Origin: Holothuria scabra
Lineage: Eukaryota > Echinodermata > Holothuroidea > Aspidochirotida > Holothuriidae
Assembly (NCBI GenBank): GCA_037179385.1
Contig: CM074193.1
Location: 9,073,547-9,137,546, forward strand
Reading direction: 5' to 3'
DNA: 64,000 nt
In this document: positions 12,331 through 29,499 of the stretch, in pieces
Layout of the letters: each line of letters starts with the position of its first letter
Numbering within the stretch: the first letter of the stretch is position 1
Program-made: the position numbers and the translations under genes
Notes under the pieces: model-generated
What the model was told of the DNA's origin: nothing
What the model saw: the letters and a program-made list of their open reading frames with translations, nothing else
Databases searched by the model: none

Positions 12331-15300
12331 ATGTATAGTCTGGAAAAAATCAGATTATACTCGATGCTTTAACTTAGTCCGTAAAAGCTCCATAAGCGAT
12401 CAGTGAAAAACATCTGTAATCAATAAGGGATTGTTTTGGAAACTGCAAGTAGTTATATAAAAGCAACTAATACATAGTTTTTTATGAGTTCTATTTTTAC
12501 TTATGTACCTGGTCGATTCTTTTATACCGTACATGTTTTCTATAGTTTGGGTGTATCCTAACGCAGAGGCGGATCCAGATCGGAGGCAAGAGGTGCTCTC
12601 ACTCCTATTGGTATTTATGAGAGAATTGGTGTTATCAATAACCTAAATATGACAAATAAAGTACTATTTTGTATCTCAAGTCTCTTCCCAAGCAATTCAC
12701 CCCTCCCTTAGAGCCCATCCTCACTAAAACGGTTAATTAAAAAGTTGCGCTGCCTCTATATAAGCTCCCTGGATAAGCCCTGGTAGTGACAGGGTGTGGC
12801 AAAACTAGTGGTCTATAGCAAAAGTATCACATTCGTTCTAATACTGAATTATGTCAAACTGCTATAGATTATAATACTAACGAAAGCGAGTACAATCCAA
12901 ACCTATACTTGACAAAATTAAATTCACAAACCTGCCCAACATCGTTCAATTCTTGCAATTTGTAATCCAAACGCAAAAATAAAGAAAATTATTCGTGATG
13001 ATCGATTAGACATTTTCAGTCTCAAAGGAATACTTCGATTCAGCGCAAGGTACAGCCGTGGAGTCATGCCCTGACTTAAAACCAACAAAATACTTTGCTA
13101 CATACTTGTGAAGAATTAAGTAAAACGACCAATGTCGGAGCAGCTTGTTGTTCAAAGTCCAGAAACATAAAACTGAATAGCAAGTCAGAATAAACAAAGG
13201 TAACACTTAGGATTTAAATTATATCCCTTGGGTTTTAAATTGAGAATATTTTTAGTACTTGGATAAAAAACGTCGATGACATCATAAATATCCTGTCAAA
13301 AGCTAACGCCCTAGCCATGCATGCAGTAGGGTCCTATTTACCTTTAGTGTAGGTGCAGTTTGAAAGATTGAGCAGTTGAGATTACCCTATGCACGATTTT
13401 GGTCGTGCATATTTACATTTCCTTCTTGAACCGCGTTCTTATTTCTTTCCGCAGGTTGTCCAAATCCTTGACAGCTAACTTCTCCCGCCATATGTCCATG
13501 GGCATCCCCAGCCTATTTCAAGGGGGTGGCAAAAGCCCCTTGGAAAATCTAAAACATTGTAAGTACTGAAAAATTAGCAAAGTTTAAATGAAATATCGCC
13601 AGAAACTTCCAGAACATAAGATTTCAAAAAAGAAAATGATTAAATGAGAAATACTGTTTTAAGCGATCTAAAATGTAGTATGTCCCAAATTTTCTTGGCT
13701 CTTCACTCCGAATAATGGTGGAGCTAAAATTATGTAGTTTGATCACATGTCCCCCCCCCCCTCAGGAAAATTCGTGGTCTCGTCGGGGAAAATTTCCCCC
13801 AGTCAGCAGGTACACCTTCGGGGAAATTTTTCAATTCTACCAGACATAATCCACGGGATAACTAGGCATATTAAATCACAACAACCCTCAATAGACCAGA
13901 AAAAGTCTTGGTTTTGCTCATAGCAAACGCCGGTTCCTAAATCGATTCTTAAATCTTAAAATCACAAAGCTGTCAGATTTCTTTTTCCATAGAAATTCAA
14001 TTTTCACCAAACTTCTTCAGGTTTTTTCTTCTATCAAATTTTCATTTTGTCATAATTCAAACCAAAATATTTACGGCTCGTTTTAGGCGCAGAAAGTTAC
14101 TCCGTTTTTTTTTTCATTTTTTACAGTAGCCCATTGTCTTTGTGGGGATTCAGATTTCTATATCCCCGTATGGAAACTTGTCCCATACCCCCCCCCTTCC
14201 CCGCTGTTTGAGAAATCCTGGTGACATCCCTGTTCGGCTCTCAGTTTCTGCAAGTAAAAAACTTTAACTAACTTGATCTACCAAGAGTTTTACTTCCTTT
14301 GTTTTTTTTTTCTGTGGACGCCCATGTACAGTGAGGTGTACCTGACCTAAGTCACCAAATAATTAGTGCAAATTTGATTTATGTTGTACTGTGATAAAAA
14401 TTACCGTACAAACGTTTACACAAGTTGTAAAATTTGTGGGTTCTTGATGAAAGAGGTTTACACTAAATGAAATGATTCGATTTTCACTCGAAATGACCCA
14501 CGGTGGCTTCCAAATAAATAAAATCCAGTTCTTTGGATTTCAAGGATCCCCAAAGATCAGCATTTGGCAGCATTCCTTCAACAATCGGACAATCGTAGGC
14601 ATATCTTCCCCTCTGCCACGTAATTGTGTAGGGACGCAGTCTCAATGAAAATTTAAAGACACAAAAACGGGGGCGGCACCAATTTCAATTTATTCTCTAT
14701 TACACCCCAATATGGGGTACAAGAGACTGAGAAACATAATTAACAAACAAGGTAAACACAATTATTACTTAGAAAGAAAAAGAAGGAATAAAGAAGTGAA
14801 AAAAGTGAAAAAAAGAAAAAAGGGAAAAAAAGGGGGAACAAGAAAGTATCGCTCATACTGATACAGTACAGATACTAAATCAAGACACACAAGGGAATAT
14901 AATAAAGGTAATAATAATGAAGAATAAAAGGAGAAAAAAAAGTAATCAGTTGAAAGACCCACCCTCTAACCAGTGGGTAATGTCGGTCAATCTTTAGGAG
15001 CGTATAACATTTTTGTACATTGCCATCCGTCACGCAATTGACCCAATGTTTTAAAGACGTTAATGTACGTTCCTAAAATATGACTCACCATGTCCCCTTT
15101 TTTACGTTGCTCTGACACGTTTTGGAAACTTTGACACATACCTGTCTCGCAATTCATACTTGCTTAATGCATATTTGCCTCACAACTGTCTGTGCGTCGG
15201 AGGGTGCGTGTTACAATTGATAAATGCATTATAAGGACTACAAAAGATATAAATTCAATCTCAAACTGTATGAGATTTACAATTTATTTTTAACACTTCA

Positions 15301-15384
15301 GCATGTAATATTTATTTTACAATAAGGCCGGTTAGTTACAAATTGCTATTAAAAAAAACCCACAAGGATAATTGAAAAAAAGGA
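12331..15384. other. Gene-poor stretch
   Basis: No supported gene. Poly-C/poly-T runs occur at 13751-13762, 14107-14116 and 14301-14311, and a purine-rich tract (AAAAG-type) at 14770-14945. The lysine/serine-like ORFs over that tract are compositional. Confidence 0.4.
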
Positions 15385-15385
15385 T

Positions 15386-15716
<331 letters not shown>

Positions 15717-15717
15717 A

Positions 15718-15881
<164 letters not shown>

Positions 15882-16529
15882 CAAGACCAAGCACTGTGCA
15901 CTAAATATCGCCAGGCCAAGATACTGAAGCTGTCCGACGACAGCAAGTGCCGAATGTGCAGAGAAGCAGATGAGACAGTGAGTCACATCGTAGCAGGATG
16001 CCAGAAATTGGCTGGGACTGAGTACATAAAAAGGCATAACAGCGTGGCAGCGGCCCTACACCTAGAAGTCTGTCAGCACTACCAGGTTCCCACTGCAGAA
16101 CGACAACCATGGCTACACAAACCAGAGGCGGTTACAGAAACAAAACAAGTGAAAGTCCTCTGGGACTTCGAGGTCAGGACCGTCAGGATCGTGACGGCGA
16201 GGAGACCTGACCTAATAGTGATAGACAAACAGGAGAAGACAGCCAAGATAATAGATGTTGCGGTCCCACTGGACAAGAATGTCAGGGATAAGGAAGCAGA
16301 GAAAGTGGAAAAATACCAAGACCTGAAGTTGGAAATACAAAGACTATGGAACGTTAAAGCGGAAGTGATACCGGTAGTGGTGGGGGCACTCGGAGCGGTC
16401 AGCACAAATCTAGAAGATCACCTCCAAAGAATTCCGGGAGCCCATGATATGAGGAAACTCATTAAGCAAGGGGTTCTCGGCAGCGCCCACATACTAAGAC
16501 GTGTGCTTAACCTCCCAGGGTCCGGGTAG
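15882..16529 (+). pseudogene. RLE-type LINE C-terminus (R2/R4/Dong-like), 5' truncated
   Basis: This is the open C-terminal 215 codons of a non-LTR retrotransposon polyprotein. Reading is open from the TAA array (QDQALCTKYRQAK) to the stop at 16527-16529, so the 5' part is missing and there is no genuine start codon. A zinc knuckle CRMC...HIVAGC (CX2C, H, X4, C) is followed by the restriction-like endonuclease region. There, RPDLIVID and the downstream IDVAVPLDKN carry the PD..D signature of this enzyme class, and PVVVGALGAV and HILRR blocks follow. The full protein would nick target DNA and reverse-transcribe its RNA (target-primed). The reading frame has no internal stop, suggesting a fairly recent insertion. 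Both flanks are TAA arrays. Dong elements are known to insert in TAA repeats, so this looks like a target-specific copy. R2 versus R4 assignment is uncertain. Confidence 0.8.
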
Positions 16530-16595
16530 GATCCCGAGGTCAAAGGGACAAAAAATATAAGAGAGCCAACCAAGAAAGGTTGTGAGAGAAAATGG

Positions 16596-19990
<3,395 letters not shown>

Positions 19991-20428
19991 GGCAAATTTA
20001 AATAAGGGCAGTGATGTATATCATTACGATTATTACTAAAGAAAGGTGTGTCCCAGATGAAGGGTGTTCCAGTTTTTTCAAGAATGCTTTAAATTTTAAG
20101 GAGCCAGGGGGAGGTGTCATGAAGAACTCTAAGATACTTATACATCATGCAAGACAACTTGTTACCGTCACCATTCACAATGCTGCCCCCCAAAATAACC
20201 ATCCTACTCTCAACTACTTTAACAAGTTTTCAAAATTGTTCTTTCCTCCTTCGCACATCAAAAACTGTTACAGCGCCATTACCCTCCTTGGCCGTGAAAA
20301 ATGTTGTTCGCAGCCGCTCAATCAAGAGAAGTTGAAGCATGGAAGTACTAGAGAGTACTCATCTGTGCTGACAACATAGATTTCTGCATGGCATTTGCAA
20401 ATACCACATACAACGAACAATCGTCGGC

Positions 20429-20463
20429 AAAGTTGTCCTCGCCGAGTTGGCGAGGACAACTTT
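20429..20463. repeat. Perfect 15-bp stem, 5-base loop hairpin
   Basis: AAAGTTGTCCTCGCC at 20429-20443 and its exact complement at 20449-20463 enclose GAGTT. It has higher GC than its surroundings. It is not next to a gene. It could be an isolated transposon end pair or an RNA hairpin. Confidence 0.7.
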
Positions 20464-21780
20464 TCCCAAATCAATAAGACATTGCCGGCCCGGTTTCCAT
20501 GGATAGCTTTATCAACGTTAATTATCGAGTAATTTGTGATGGTTACCGCTGCGAGAAAGTAAGGAAAATAGATAAGAACAAATACGATGGCAATTAGTGG
20601 ACCGTTGGCAGGAATTCTGCGAAAAATCCTTTGCTTGGCGGTGTGTAGTACTACGTACGTGTATATGCCATATAAATTTGAACAATGGAGCAATTTTCCC
20701 CAAGATTTTGGGCACAAATTCCCAAGGTCCGATACGCTACAGCAAGAAACAAATTAAACTGCCATCACGTTGCATGTGGATTCTTGTTATTTTATTGAGT
20801 GTATAATTAATGCTTCAGTAGTTTCTACCAGGTCACACCTTCAATTTAAGGCTGATATAATTAGCTATGAAAAGGTACAAAACGTTAGTCATTGTCCATA
20901 TGAAATTACTTCAAGCACACCACTCTTTGGCCTACAACTGAGTTGCATATTGTTTTGGTAAATATATCCCACAAAGAAAAAGACCTTAGTAAATTGACAG
21001 ATTTCAGACTACACTCTGGTCACATATGATGGCCTAGCTAGCTCAACATTGACTATTCACCCCAAAAATTAGGACAAAATAAAAAAAGAATAGTTGTGCG
21101 ATGCACAAAAGTTAAGGAAGGGTTTGCTAGATGAAAGCATATTATACGGTATGATTAGAAATAAATTGGACTGGCCATGTTCAAAGGATAAGAATGCTAT
21201 CCAACCAGCTCAGTACTGTATATAATAATGCCAACAATTTCCACTGAATAATTAATTGACATGTGACAGCAAATTGCATCTAGGGATAGTCTGGCCAGGA
21301 CGGTTGTCTGAGACAATTCCACACCGGCCCCAGGAGTACTTAGTTTACCAAAGATTTTAAGACTTCTTCAGGGTGCTTGCCATAATCAATCCCTTAAACT
21401 TATTTTAAAATATCAGGGTAATAACCAGCCCTCAAACAGGGATATGTGTTCAATTAAATGGTCTAATGAAATGGTGTTCATGTAACAGAATACACATTCA
21501 GCCCTGTTAGCTAGGTAACTTCATTGGCTTCAGAGTTGGGCTAAGGAATGGTGGATGGGGGGGGGGGGGGGGGTTGGCAATAAGAACTTTTGCTCCACTG
21601 ATACCTGAAGGGTAACTGAATATAAGTCTATCAATCATTTAAAGCCCCCCCCCCCCTTGTCAAGATATGTTTGCTAGGCTCCTTCCAGATGGTTCCTGCC
21701 AGTTCTGGTAACTATTAAGCTAAGATAGCTAAGATCTTTAGCTACTCAAAAAGCAGACAAACTTTTGTTGCTAAGAGACT
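20464..21780. other. No supported gene
   Basis: Unique AT-rich sequence with poly-G (21557-21574) and poly-C (21646-21656) runs. ORFs at 20.3-20.8 kb on both strands overlap each other and have no splice or motif support. Confidence 0.4.
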
Positions 21781-21794
21781 TACCCTGTCAAGTC

Positions 21795-21955
21795 ACGGTA
21801 TCACGGTGTCACGGTATAACATCCCCTAACACGCAGAAGGCATGGGTTCGATTCCCAGGTCGAGTCATACCAAAGAATCTAAAAATGGAACCTACTGCCG
21901 TCTGGGAGTTGCTAAGTTAAGCAACTTTTTATTAATATCACTAGAACCGGTAAAG
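21795..21955 (+). mobile_element. tRNA-derived SINE copy 1
   Basis: A perfect pol III B box GGTTCGATTCC lies at 21845-21855, preceded by AACACGCAGAAGGCATG (an internal promoter-like 5' half). It is followed by CGAGTCATACCAAAGAATCT, which also occurs in the 34.2 kb copy. No intact cloverleaf is evident, so this is not a tRNA gene. The 10-mer TCACGGTATC-like repeat just upstream (21792-21818) is outside the core. Confidence 0.6.
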
Positions 21956-22512
21956 ACCACCTCCATTCGCCAGTATGAATGCTTTGCATTCTGGTTTGCC
22001 GTAGCGCTTGTTAGGCCCTACGTGATATGTATGATTTGCTTGTTGCAGTACGGTGTGCAAGCAACTGTCTGCTATACTATGACTATGTGCGTTGCTGAAC
22101 AATGTGACAAATCACTGTGTGAGCCACGGCTTGGGAACTTTTGACGACGTCACTAAAAACGGCAATAGGTATTTCAAGAAAATTACTTGTAATTCCACAT
22201 GTTTGATGTAGTTTAGTTTTAAATAGCAAGCAAAATATCCATTTTGGCTGCCAATCTAAGGACAAATTCCTGAGCAAATTACTTGAAAAAAAGATAAAAC
22301 TGAAAACTTTTGCAAAAGTCGACGACATCTGCCTGGCTCTCTTAGTTCACACAGTAATGTGTTGTGAGCTAAAAATGGCAAACCATCTCTCCAGTATTGA
22401 TGTTTTTTGTGGGTTCTACCAGGATACTCAAAATCATGCATAAATCCATCCTGGTTGGGAAGCATCAACCAGGTGCCTTTTACCTCCCAATCGTAGCTGA
22501 GATTTTGAATCT

Positions 22513-22604
22513 TCAGTCCAGTTGACCGTGACACTGAACATGACTAGCATGTACAAAGGAGAACTTGACAACTTTGGGTGGATCCTTGGGCTGGTCCTCC
22601 TGTG
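22513..22604 (-). CDS. Possible orphan coding exon
   Basis: A strong acceptor TTCTTTTTTAG precedes an open segment reading QEDQPKDPPKVVKFSFVHAS on the minus strand, stopped by TGA at 22513-22515. A donor must lie before the stop, but none is convincing. The composition is protein-like, but no family is recognised. It may belong with the 25666-25759 exon candidate. Confidence 0.25.
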
Positions 22605-22737
22605 CTAAAAAAGAATAATATATGAAATGCTCACAGAAATATTTTTGCTCTGTCTGAGTTTTGTTTTCTTGCTTACTGGAAATTTTCTGGGTGGCTTAAT
22701 AATCTGCATTGGTACTTCTACAAATTATATGTAATAA

Positions 22738-22914
<177 letters not shown>

Positions 22915-23179
22915 TCGAGTGACGTAGCGACTTTATATGAATAAGTGAACCACTGCGGTATTGAATAGTCGCATGAAAACCTTAGGCCTTTTTTTCCTCA
23001 AACATAGGCATTGCCTTATACTGAAAGAGGATTTATTTTTTTTATTTTTATATATAAAAACATGACGGAGAAACTGTAAAACAACGGTGCTACAGAATTG
23101 AAAGGCTGGATCTCCGAGGAGATACAAATAGCGGAAGGCTAGAATTTGGATAATTTAAACAGCCAAAAGGTTTGAAGTA

Positions 23180-23220
23180 AATATATATATATATATATAT
23201 ATATAAACATATATATATAC

Positions 23221-23276
<56 letters not shown>

Positions 23277-23311
23277 ATATATATTTACATATATATATAT
23301 ATACATATATG
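23180..23311. repeat. TA/TACATATA array
   Basis: (TA)n with regular ACATATATA and AAACATATATA interruptions, 270 bp after the first TA array. A unique spacer (22912-23179) separates them. Confidence 0.95.
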
Positions 23312-24379
23312 CCAGGACTGAGCCTATACACCACATTAAAAAAATTACAAAACCAATTCTGTTTAACAAAGGAGTTTCTTCCTGTCCCGGTCAGCTTTTT
23401 GATGTTAATATCCCACATTTCGAAAGCATGATGGAAAACACGTATATATGTTCTGCAAGCATGTGACTGTATTTGAAAATGGTCATGCAGTTGTCACTAA
23501 AAGAAACTTGCATTTTCAGAGTTAACACCCAAAGAAACAGATTGGGTAGAATCTTGTTGGAAAAAGAGATGAAATAATTATTAATACAAAAACATAGGAA
23601 CTCATAAATCCATTTTGAAATAATAAGAGTAGCCTAGTTAGGTTCCAAAATAGAAGGAAATATAACTACCGTGTATAGTAGAAAGATGCATTTATCCGAC
23701 AGTCAAGCAACTTTACTGTACTTCAGAAGAAATGCTTAATGTCATGAAAAAAGTCAAAGCTTTAGAACTTAATGAACAATTACAGTAAGTACAGCACCCT
23801 CCTCTCACACTGTGAAAAAGACATCACACTTCCACTGCAGAAAGACAATGGAAGGCTGGCACACAATACCCCCATCCCTTTTTGTTTGGGTAGAGGGCAA
23901 AACAATTCCATGCTGAAACCGTGAATAACCCTTTGTGTTTTGGCAATTTATTTTGCCATAAATGTTCAGTAAAACTAGGAGTGTCAGAGAGGTGCTAAGG
24001 GGAGCAATGTGGGACAGGGGATGCATCTCCCAATTATGATGGATGGTCTCCACTGTATATAGGAAACATTTTCCATTCTTTTGAAGGGAGCATAGATGAG
24101 TATGTTATTTATCGTCCAGAAAGTGACAAGTAACTCCAATTGTGTCCTTCCTTCTGTTTTTTGAAGGAAATGCAATTGTTCTTTAATAAAAACCACAAAA
24201 CTTGAAATTTAATTTTAACAAATCAACATCGAATTTAAAATCCAAATTTTCAATTTTTCTTTCATAACATTTTATTTAAAATAATTCTTACACAAATCTT
24301 TGGGCTTGGCCATAGATTTGGGTTGCTTGTGCCTCTTATGAAGGATTCCATCATTCCCTTGGAAAGAGACTGCAGGCAC

Positions 24380-25161
24380 CATGTCGGGTGTTGTGACTTC
24401 TTACAGCATGTACTACAATGCTATAATCATGGGTGAAAAAAGTTGTGAAGCCGAGGAGCTCCTTTCCATGAAATTTTGGACATCTGGAGGGCAATTTCCC
24501 CTTTCTGTACATGACAATGCAGGGAGAATTGTGGAAAATTTTACTCTCAATGCTGCAATTCAATGGAATATTATATTTACAGCTGGTGATGCAAGTTTGC
24601 AACACAGGATGAACTCTATGATGATGTTCAATTGTTATAACCACACTCCTAACTACTGTAAACTTGATAATAGAGCAAGGCTTGTTTTCGAGGCGGTATC
24701 TCACAATTTTCTTCTCATTCCGTAATATTGGATAATCAGGCAAACCAAGCAATTAAGTAAATTTCACATTCAAGGAAAGAATATTGTCACCTGACTCTAT
24801 CATAGCCAATCATGAAACAGGGCAGTCTAACTACACTACTGCACTTCATATTGGGGTGACTTCTCTTGTCCTTCAAGGAAGGACTGAGCACATAACATTC
24901 CAACCTTATAATTCTGAAAATGTTGGCAATGTCAAAACATTACCATAGTTGGTATGCTATCTATCATTGTCCAATTGGGAGAAAATAATATTCACTCAGG
25001 CTTTGTGGAAAACTAATTGATACTGCAACTCTACATCATTATCAGACAAGATATTGGATAAAGGCCTAGCAATGCTCATAAACTGTGCAATATTTTAGTA
25101 GATAGTAGATATAAAGTTTCTAGATAGTAAAGATGATCGAGATTTAACAACACCCGACATG
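24380..25161. repeat. Possible element bounded by a 15-bp perfect inverted repeat
   Basis: CATGTCGGGTGTTGT at 24380-24394 is exactly complementary to 25147-25161. No target duplication was seen. The interior has open frames on both strands (24381-24725 plus, 24351-24752 minus) with no recognised domain. Confidence 0.3.
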
Positions 25162-25665
25162 AACGTGTCATACGGTATTGTGTCAGTCAACTCAATAAAA
25201 AGTTAAAAGTTTAAATTTACTTTCAAGTACAGTTCAAGCCTTGTGCAAGTTAGTTTTCCCTTTAGTCACCTGATACAACAGGCAGGAAACAGGCTTTGCC
25301 CCTGGAAGCTCTGAGGTTTTAGCATACTGTATTTCTGAATGAAAATTGTACTGAGTCTCTGGAGAGGTATGTTATTTAAATTCTTTTCAGTAAACCCAAA
25401 CCCAACTCCATTCTAACCAGCTAACATTTGGGAGGGAAAGTGAGGGGGCCAAATGCCCCCTCTTTCCCCCAAACATAGAGCCACCACTTATGGTACTAAC
25501 TGAAGCCGTCAAAACGTTGCGTGCAATTCTGAACAGCACAAGGTAGACTGTTCTGTGCTATAGTGTTATGAAACCATGGAAGTACTACCTGGAAGTTAGC
25601 TTGGAAAACATGCATTTGGAAACTGAAAGACTTTTTTAATACATCGTGCAGATATTTTCACTCAC

Positions 25666-25759
25666 CTATGGGTGTAACAGCTAGCAATTGACGTGGGGTT
25701 GGTCATTCACTTGGCTGTGTCTGTGTTGTCCACTGCATGTACAGTACTTTGAAGAACAC
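25666..25759 (-). other. Possible spliced exon
   Basis: A 94-nt segment has a consensus acceptor (TTTATTTTTCAG) and donor (TAG, then GTGAGTG) on the minus strand. One frame reads CSSKYCTCSGQHRHSQVNDQ before a stop near the donor and the others stop earlier. It could be a non-coding or UTR exon, or a decayed one. Confidence 0.25.
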
Positions 25760-27313
25760 CTGAAAAATAAACCAAGACTATTTGCAATGTAACAGTATTT
25801 AATTTTAGGGAAGAGTGCAAGTATATCAGACTTCCATGATTTCAAATCACATGTCCCATGAATGATTAAGGGGTGGTGTCAAAAGAGTCATAATGATGAT
25901 GATCAATGATGATGTAAACACTAGGCCCCATTAAAACAGAAAGGAACAAGGGCCGAGGGGGGGGGGGGAGATTGCAATCTATTCTGTTTGAAGGGAATTT
26001 TAAATCAACCTACCAATTACCAGTGGCGTCAGCAGAAAGGGGATGGCAGTGGTTCAGTCCCCTGGTAAAATTCCTTGCTCCCCCTCTTGTACCCCCCTCC
26101 CACCATGTAAAAATCACTTGGAAAAATTTTCTTTATGGACAAAAAAGTTGTTTCACTGAATTCAACTAATTTGCAGAAACAACACAGTTTTAATGATTAA
26201 AATCAAGGTGTACCCCCTAGTAAGGGATGCGTCGGTATTGACCCCATAGACTCTCAATGTTACAGTTCAATTGATATGTACCGTGTCTCATTGAAACAAC
26301 AACCCAATTCATAGTGATCATTACCCTTTTTATGAAGTTGGTTGAGGACAGTGGGATGAAATGAAATTGTAAGTAAACTAGACTGTATAGACTAGGTACT
26401 GCATCATGGGCGCCGGAACCGGTATGGCAGGTCCGATGGCCGCCGGACCAATATTTCGGCAAAGAAAGAATTAAAAAAAAAAACTGACCCCGATCCCAAA
26501 TCCTATTATTCTGCTCCTTTTCTAACTTTTTAACCCCAGAGTATCATGCAAAATACTAATTCGTACTGTTACATAAGTACGTTATCAGCGAACTAAATAA
26601 GCATCTATCCTCCCTGTTCAATATGATGTATACATACACCGTAATCGCATACGACAATGACATACACAAAAGGTGCATTCGATTAAGCGACTCGAGCCCG
26701 CCAAAAAAATATCTTTCTGAAAAGTGGTCTTAACGTCATCATAACGTCACAACTTGAGCCGGCCAAAACGACCAACCCTCCGAGGTGGTCTAGTTGAGCC
26801 TCTGACGTACTTTACGTCATATTTAGTCCCGCAGTCAAGAAACTTGTTGAGCCAGTTGAGCGTTTGTCAGTCTCTTTCTCTATTTGTCAGTATAGCATTT
26901 GATTGTTATTAGGGCTCTTTATTTTCGAGGAAGAGTTATTGGGAACTTTGAAAAATATTGGAATTATGACCAAAAAGAGAGTTAGAAAAAAGCTTACAAA
27001 ACATCAAAATTCCAGTAGCTTCCGGGGACTTCGCCCCTGGACCCCACGCCTATATGCCAGGGCTAAGCCCTTGCATTGCCGCTACGTACGCGGCAATATT
27101 TATCATCTCTCGTGTTGAATTTATCTGCCGTATCAATCTTAAATAGCTTCCGGCACCCATTTGCAAGTTAACTTCCCCACCAACACTATCCTGGTAACAA
27201 GTTGGAACTTGGAAATAGTATCAGATATTTTAGTATTTACTGTACTACAGTGTGGTGTAAGGGATTTTGGGGTGATTCTAAGACAGGATGAAATTCTTAC
27301 TATTCTCTGGTTG
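25760..27313. other. No supported gene
   Basis: Contains a poly-G run (25957-25968) and, near 27018-27050, a CCCCTGGACCCC phrase in a GC-richer patch resembling one at 40437-40490. The short ORFs are unsupported. Confidence 0.4.
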
Positions 27314-27489
27314 CCGGACAACTGGCACCCGGACAACTCCCACCGGACAATTCCCACCCGGACAATTCCAACCCGGACAACTCTCAAGCGGACAATTGCC
27401 AACTAGGACAATTCCCACTCCGGACAACTCCCACCCTGTCAAATCCCACCCGGACAATTGCCAACCCAGACATGTCCCACCCGGACAAT
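27314..27489 (+). repeat. 15-bp minisatellite, CCGGACAATTSCCAC unit
   Basis: About 12 units of roughly 15 bp, consensus CCGGACAATTSCCAC, with variants (AACTC, ATGTC). The same unit occurs on the opposite strand at 41453-41650. GACAATTGYC within units is nearly palindromic. Proline/threonine-like ORFs on both strands follow the 15-bp period and are not genes. Confidence 0.85.
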
Positions 27490-28654
27490 GAACATGCATA
27501 CAATACATGACCCCGACGATTGGCAAACCGGGCCGTTGTTACCCTAGCAGTTATGACAGTTATATGTAGAGCGGTTATATGTGAATGATAAAAATACCGG
27601 TTAACACGAACTTTGAGTAGGATATTTCAATGAAAAAAGCGTATTCAGAATTTACCGAAGTGCTGGTAAGCAACGATAAGAAATCCCGGATGCACTGTGA
27701 GTGGTCAAGCACGAGTTTGCACACATTCGTTGCAAGCCTAGGCGAACCAACAGTAAGAGTACGAGGGAATCCTTGCTATTTTAGGGGATAAGACATATTT
27801 CATACTTTAAAAACAGCCTCCATAAACTCCCTAAATGCACTTTTGTTCCATGGTGTATTAAATGTGAAGTTAACGGACTAGTACGGGTCCGAACATTCTA
27901 GCCCTTTCAAAGTACTGGCTTCCTCATTAGCCGAGTGCAGTACATTTAAGTAGAGTGACTAGTTCACATGCCCTTTTTTGCCTTCTGATGGATGAGAGAT
28001 GTTCTTCACCCTTCGAGTTACAAATGTTCAAGAACGACGGGAGACCCTGATAGAGGGCCGGTGAACAGCTTCTTGTAAGGGGTAGATGCGCACTGTTTAA
28101 CAAGGTGTTTTTTGATTGGCCTTTGTCATTGTATTGTATCGATTGTATTCTATGTTCGGGTTAGGGATAAGGTTAGTGATTAGGGTTATCGTTAAACAAT
28201 TACGGAATTTCTTGTTTGACAGTGCACATCGGCCTCCTGAAAGAGGGCACTCAAACTCAGTAATTTTATTGCACTCATCGTGTGGTTTATCTATACCACG
28301 CTTTCGGCGGGCATTTTCACCAGGTCACATTTACTTGTTTTTAACTAAACTCTTCCCCGAACGACTTCGCAAAAGTAATAAAGGAGAAAAAAGTCAAGTG
28401 CCCAACACTTAAAGGTTCCCCTAGATGAAAGGTTTCAAAGTCCAGCAGCATAAGCCAAACCAAACAGAAGGCTGAGATTATCAATGCAAAGGGATTGGAG
28501 TAATAGGGGGATTTGGATGATTTGCAGGTTTTCAAAGGGCTTTTTGGAACAATGATTTTAAGAATGAAATTTCCGGAATATAAATGCATGGTAAAAATAT
28601 CTTGGTTTGAATATTTAGCGTTTTTAATTTGCTCTGATCAAGTGCACGAGCGCC
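27490..28654. other. No supported gene
   Basis: Unique sequence without convincing exons, motifs or repeats. Confidence 0.4.
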
Positions 28655-29499
28655 TGTGGCGATGAGTTGACATCAGTATACCAATTTTCAGTGATCTGAA
28701 ATTACGGTTTTACAATTTCTTTTTACTTAAAAATGTGTGACAAAACACCAGTTGTATGATATTTATAACTAAGAACGTAATAACTAAGTATGCTTTCATA
28801 ATAAATGTAAGTTAATTTTCAAATAGGGCCATAAATTTGCCAAAAACGTTTTTTTTTTTTTTTAAGGGTACTTAAAGTAAAAAAATTCAAAAATATACAC
28901 TGTTAAAAATTTCTGTAAATTTACAGACTTTTTTTAACTTAAACTTTTTGTATTTTACTTTTAATAGAGATTTTCTTTATCTTTACAGACACTTTGTATT
29001 GCTACAATAAAAAAAGGTTGTTTAACATTTATTTTCTGTTTATTTGAAAAACCATTCCTGTCTGCTTTTTTAACCAAATTTTACTTCTTTGTAAAACTTT
29101 TTCTGTAAATTTACAGAAATTTTAACAGTATTTTGTATTTTTCTGATTTCACATAAATATACTGTCATTTAACAAACATTCATTTTGTTTTTAAGCTGAA
29201 AAAGAAACAAAAATAAGCCCAAACAAACAAACAAATAAGAAATAGCCAGAAAATTTTCAATATATAACATGCATCGTTCTGCGAAGTTTCAGCTAAAAAA
29301 GAAAACATTTTTGGCAAATTTATGGCCCTATTTGAAAATTAACTTACATTTATTATAAAAGCATACTTAGTTATTACGTTCTTAGTTATAAATATCATAC
29401 AACTGGTGTTTTGTCACACATTTTTAAGTAAAAAGAAATTGTAAGGCCCTAATTTCAGAGCACTGACAATTGGTATACTGATGTCAACTCATCGCCACA
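28655..29499. repeat. Long inverted repeat (195-bp arms) around a second element
   Basis: Arms at 28655-28853 and 29301-29499 are inverted with few mismatches; for example TGTGGCGATGAGTTGACATC at the left outer edge is mirrored at the right. The 445-bp loop is almost wholly filled by the separate TIR-type element 28896-29292. It is probably a foldback transposon into which the second element inserted. Confidence 0.75.
28896..29292. mobile_element. MITE-like element B (TACACTGT end), copy 1
   Basis: The left end is TACACTGTTAAAAATTTCTG. A second copy of the whole ~400 bp, inverted, is at 31226-31632. Internal CTGTAAATTTACAG palindromes recur (28912, 29103, and a variant at 28980). The copies differ by small indels and substitutions. 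No coding capacity. Confidence 0.75.

Noticed and set aside
14765..14962. Hydrophobic minus ORF resembling a membrane segment
   Set aside because: Read from a purine-rich low-complexity tract (Phe/Leu/Ser bias), no splice sites.
16079..16405. 108-codon minus ORF
   Set aside because: Antisense shadow of the RLE-type LINE frame, which has a zinc knuckle and endonuclease motifs on the plus strand.
21835..21870. tRNA gene
   Set aside because: A B box is present, but no acceptor stem pairing or anticodon arm could be built; the shared downstream tail marks a SINE.
24351..24752. Opposed 133- and 114-codon ORFs
   Set aside because: Both strands are open over the same bases with no domain or splice signals, so neither is preferred.
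27139..27526. Overlapping Cys/Pro/Thr-rich ORFs
   Set aside because: Produced by the 15-bp array, whose length keeps all frames open.
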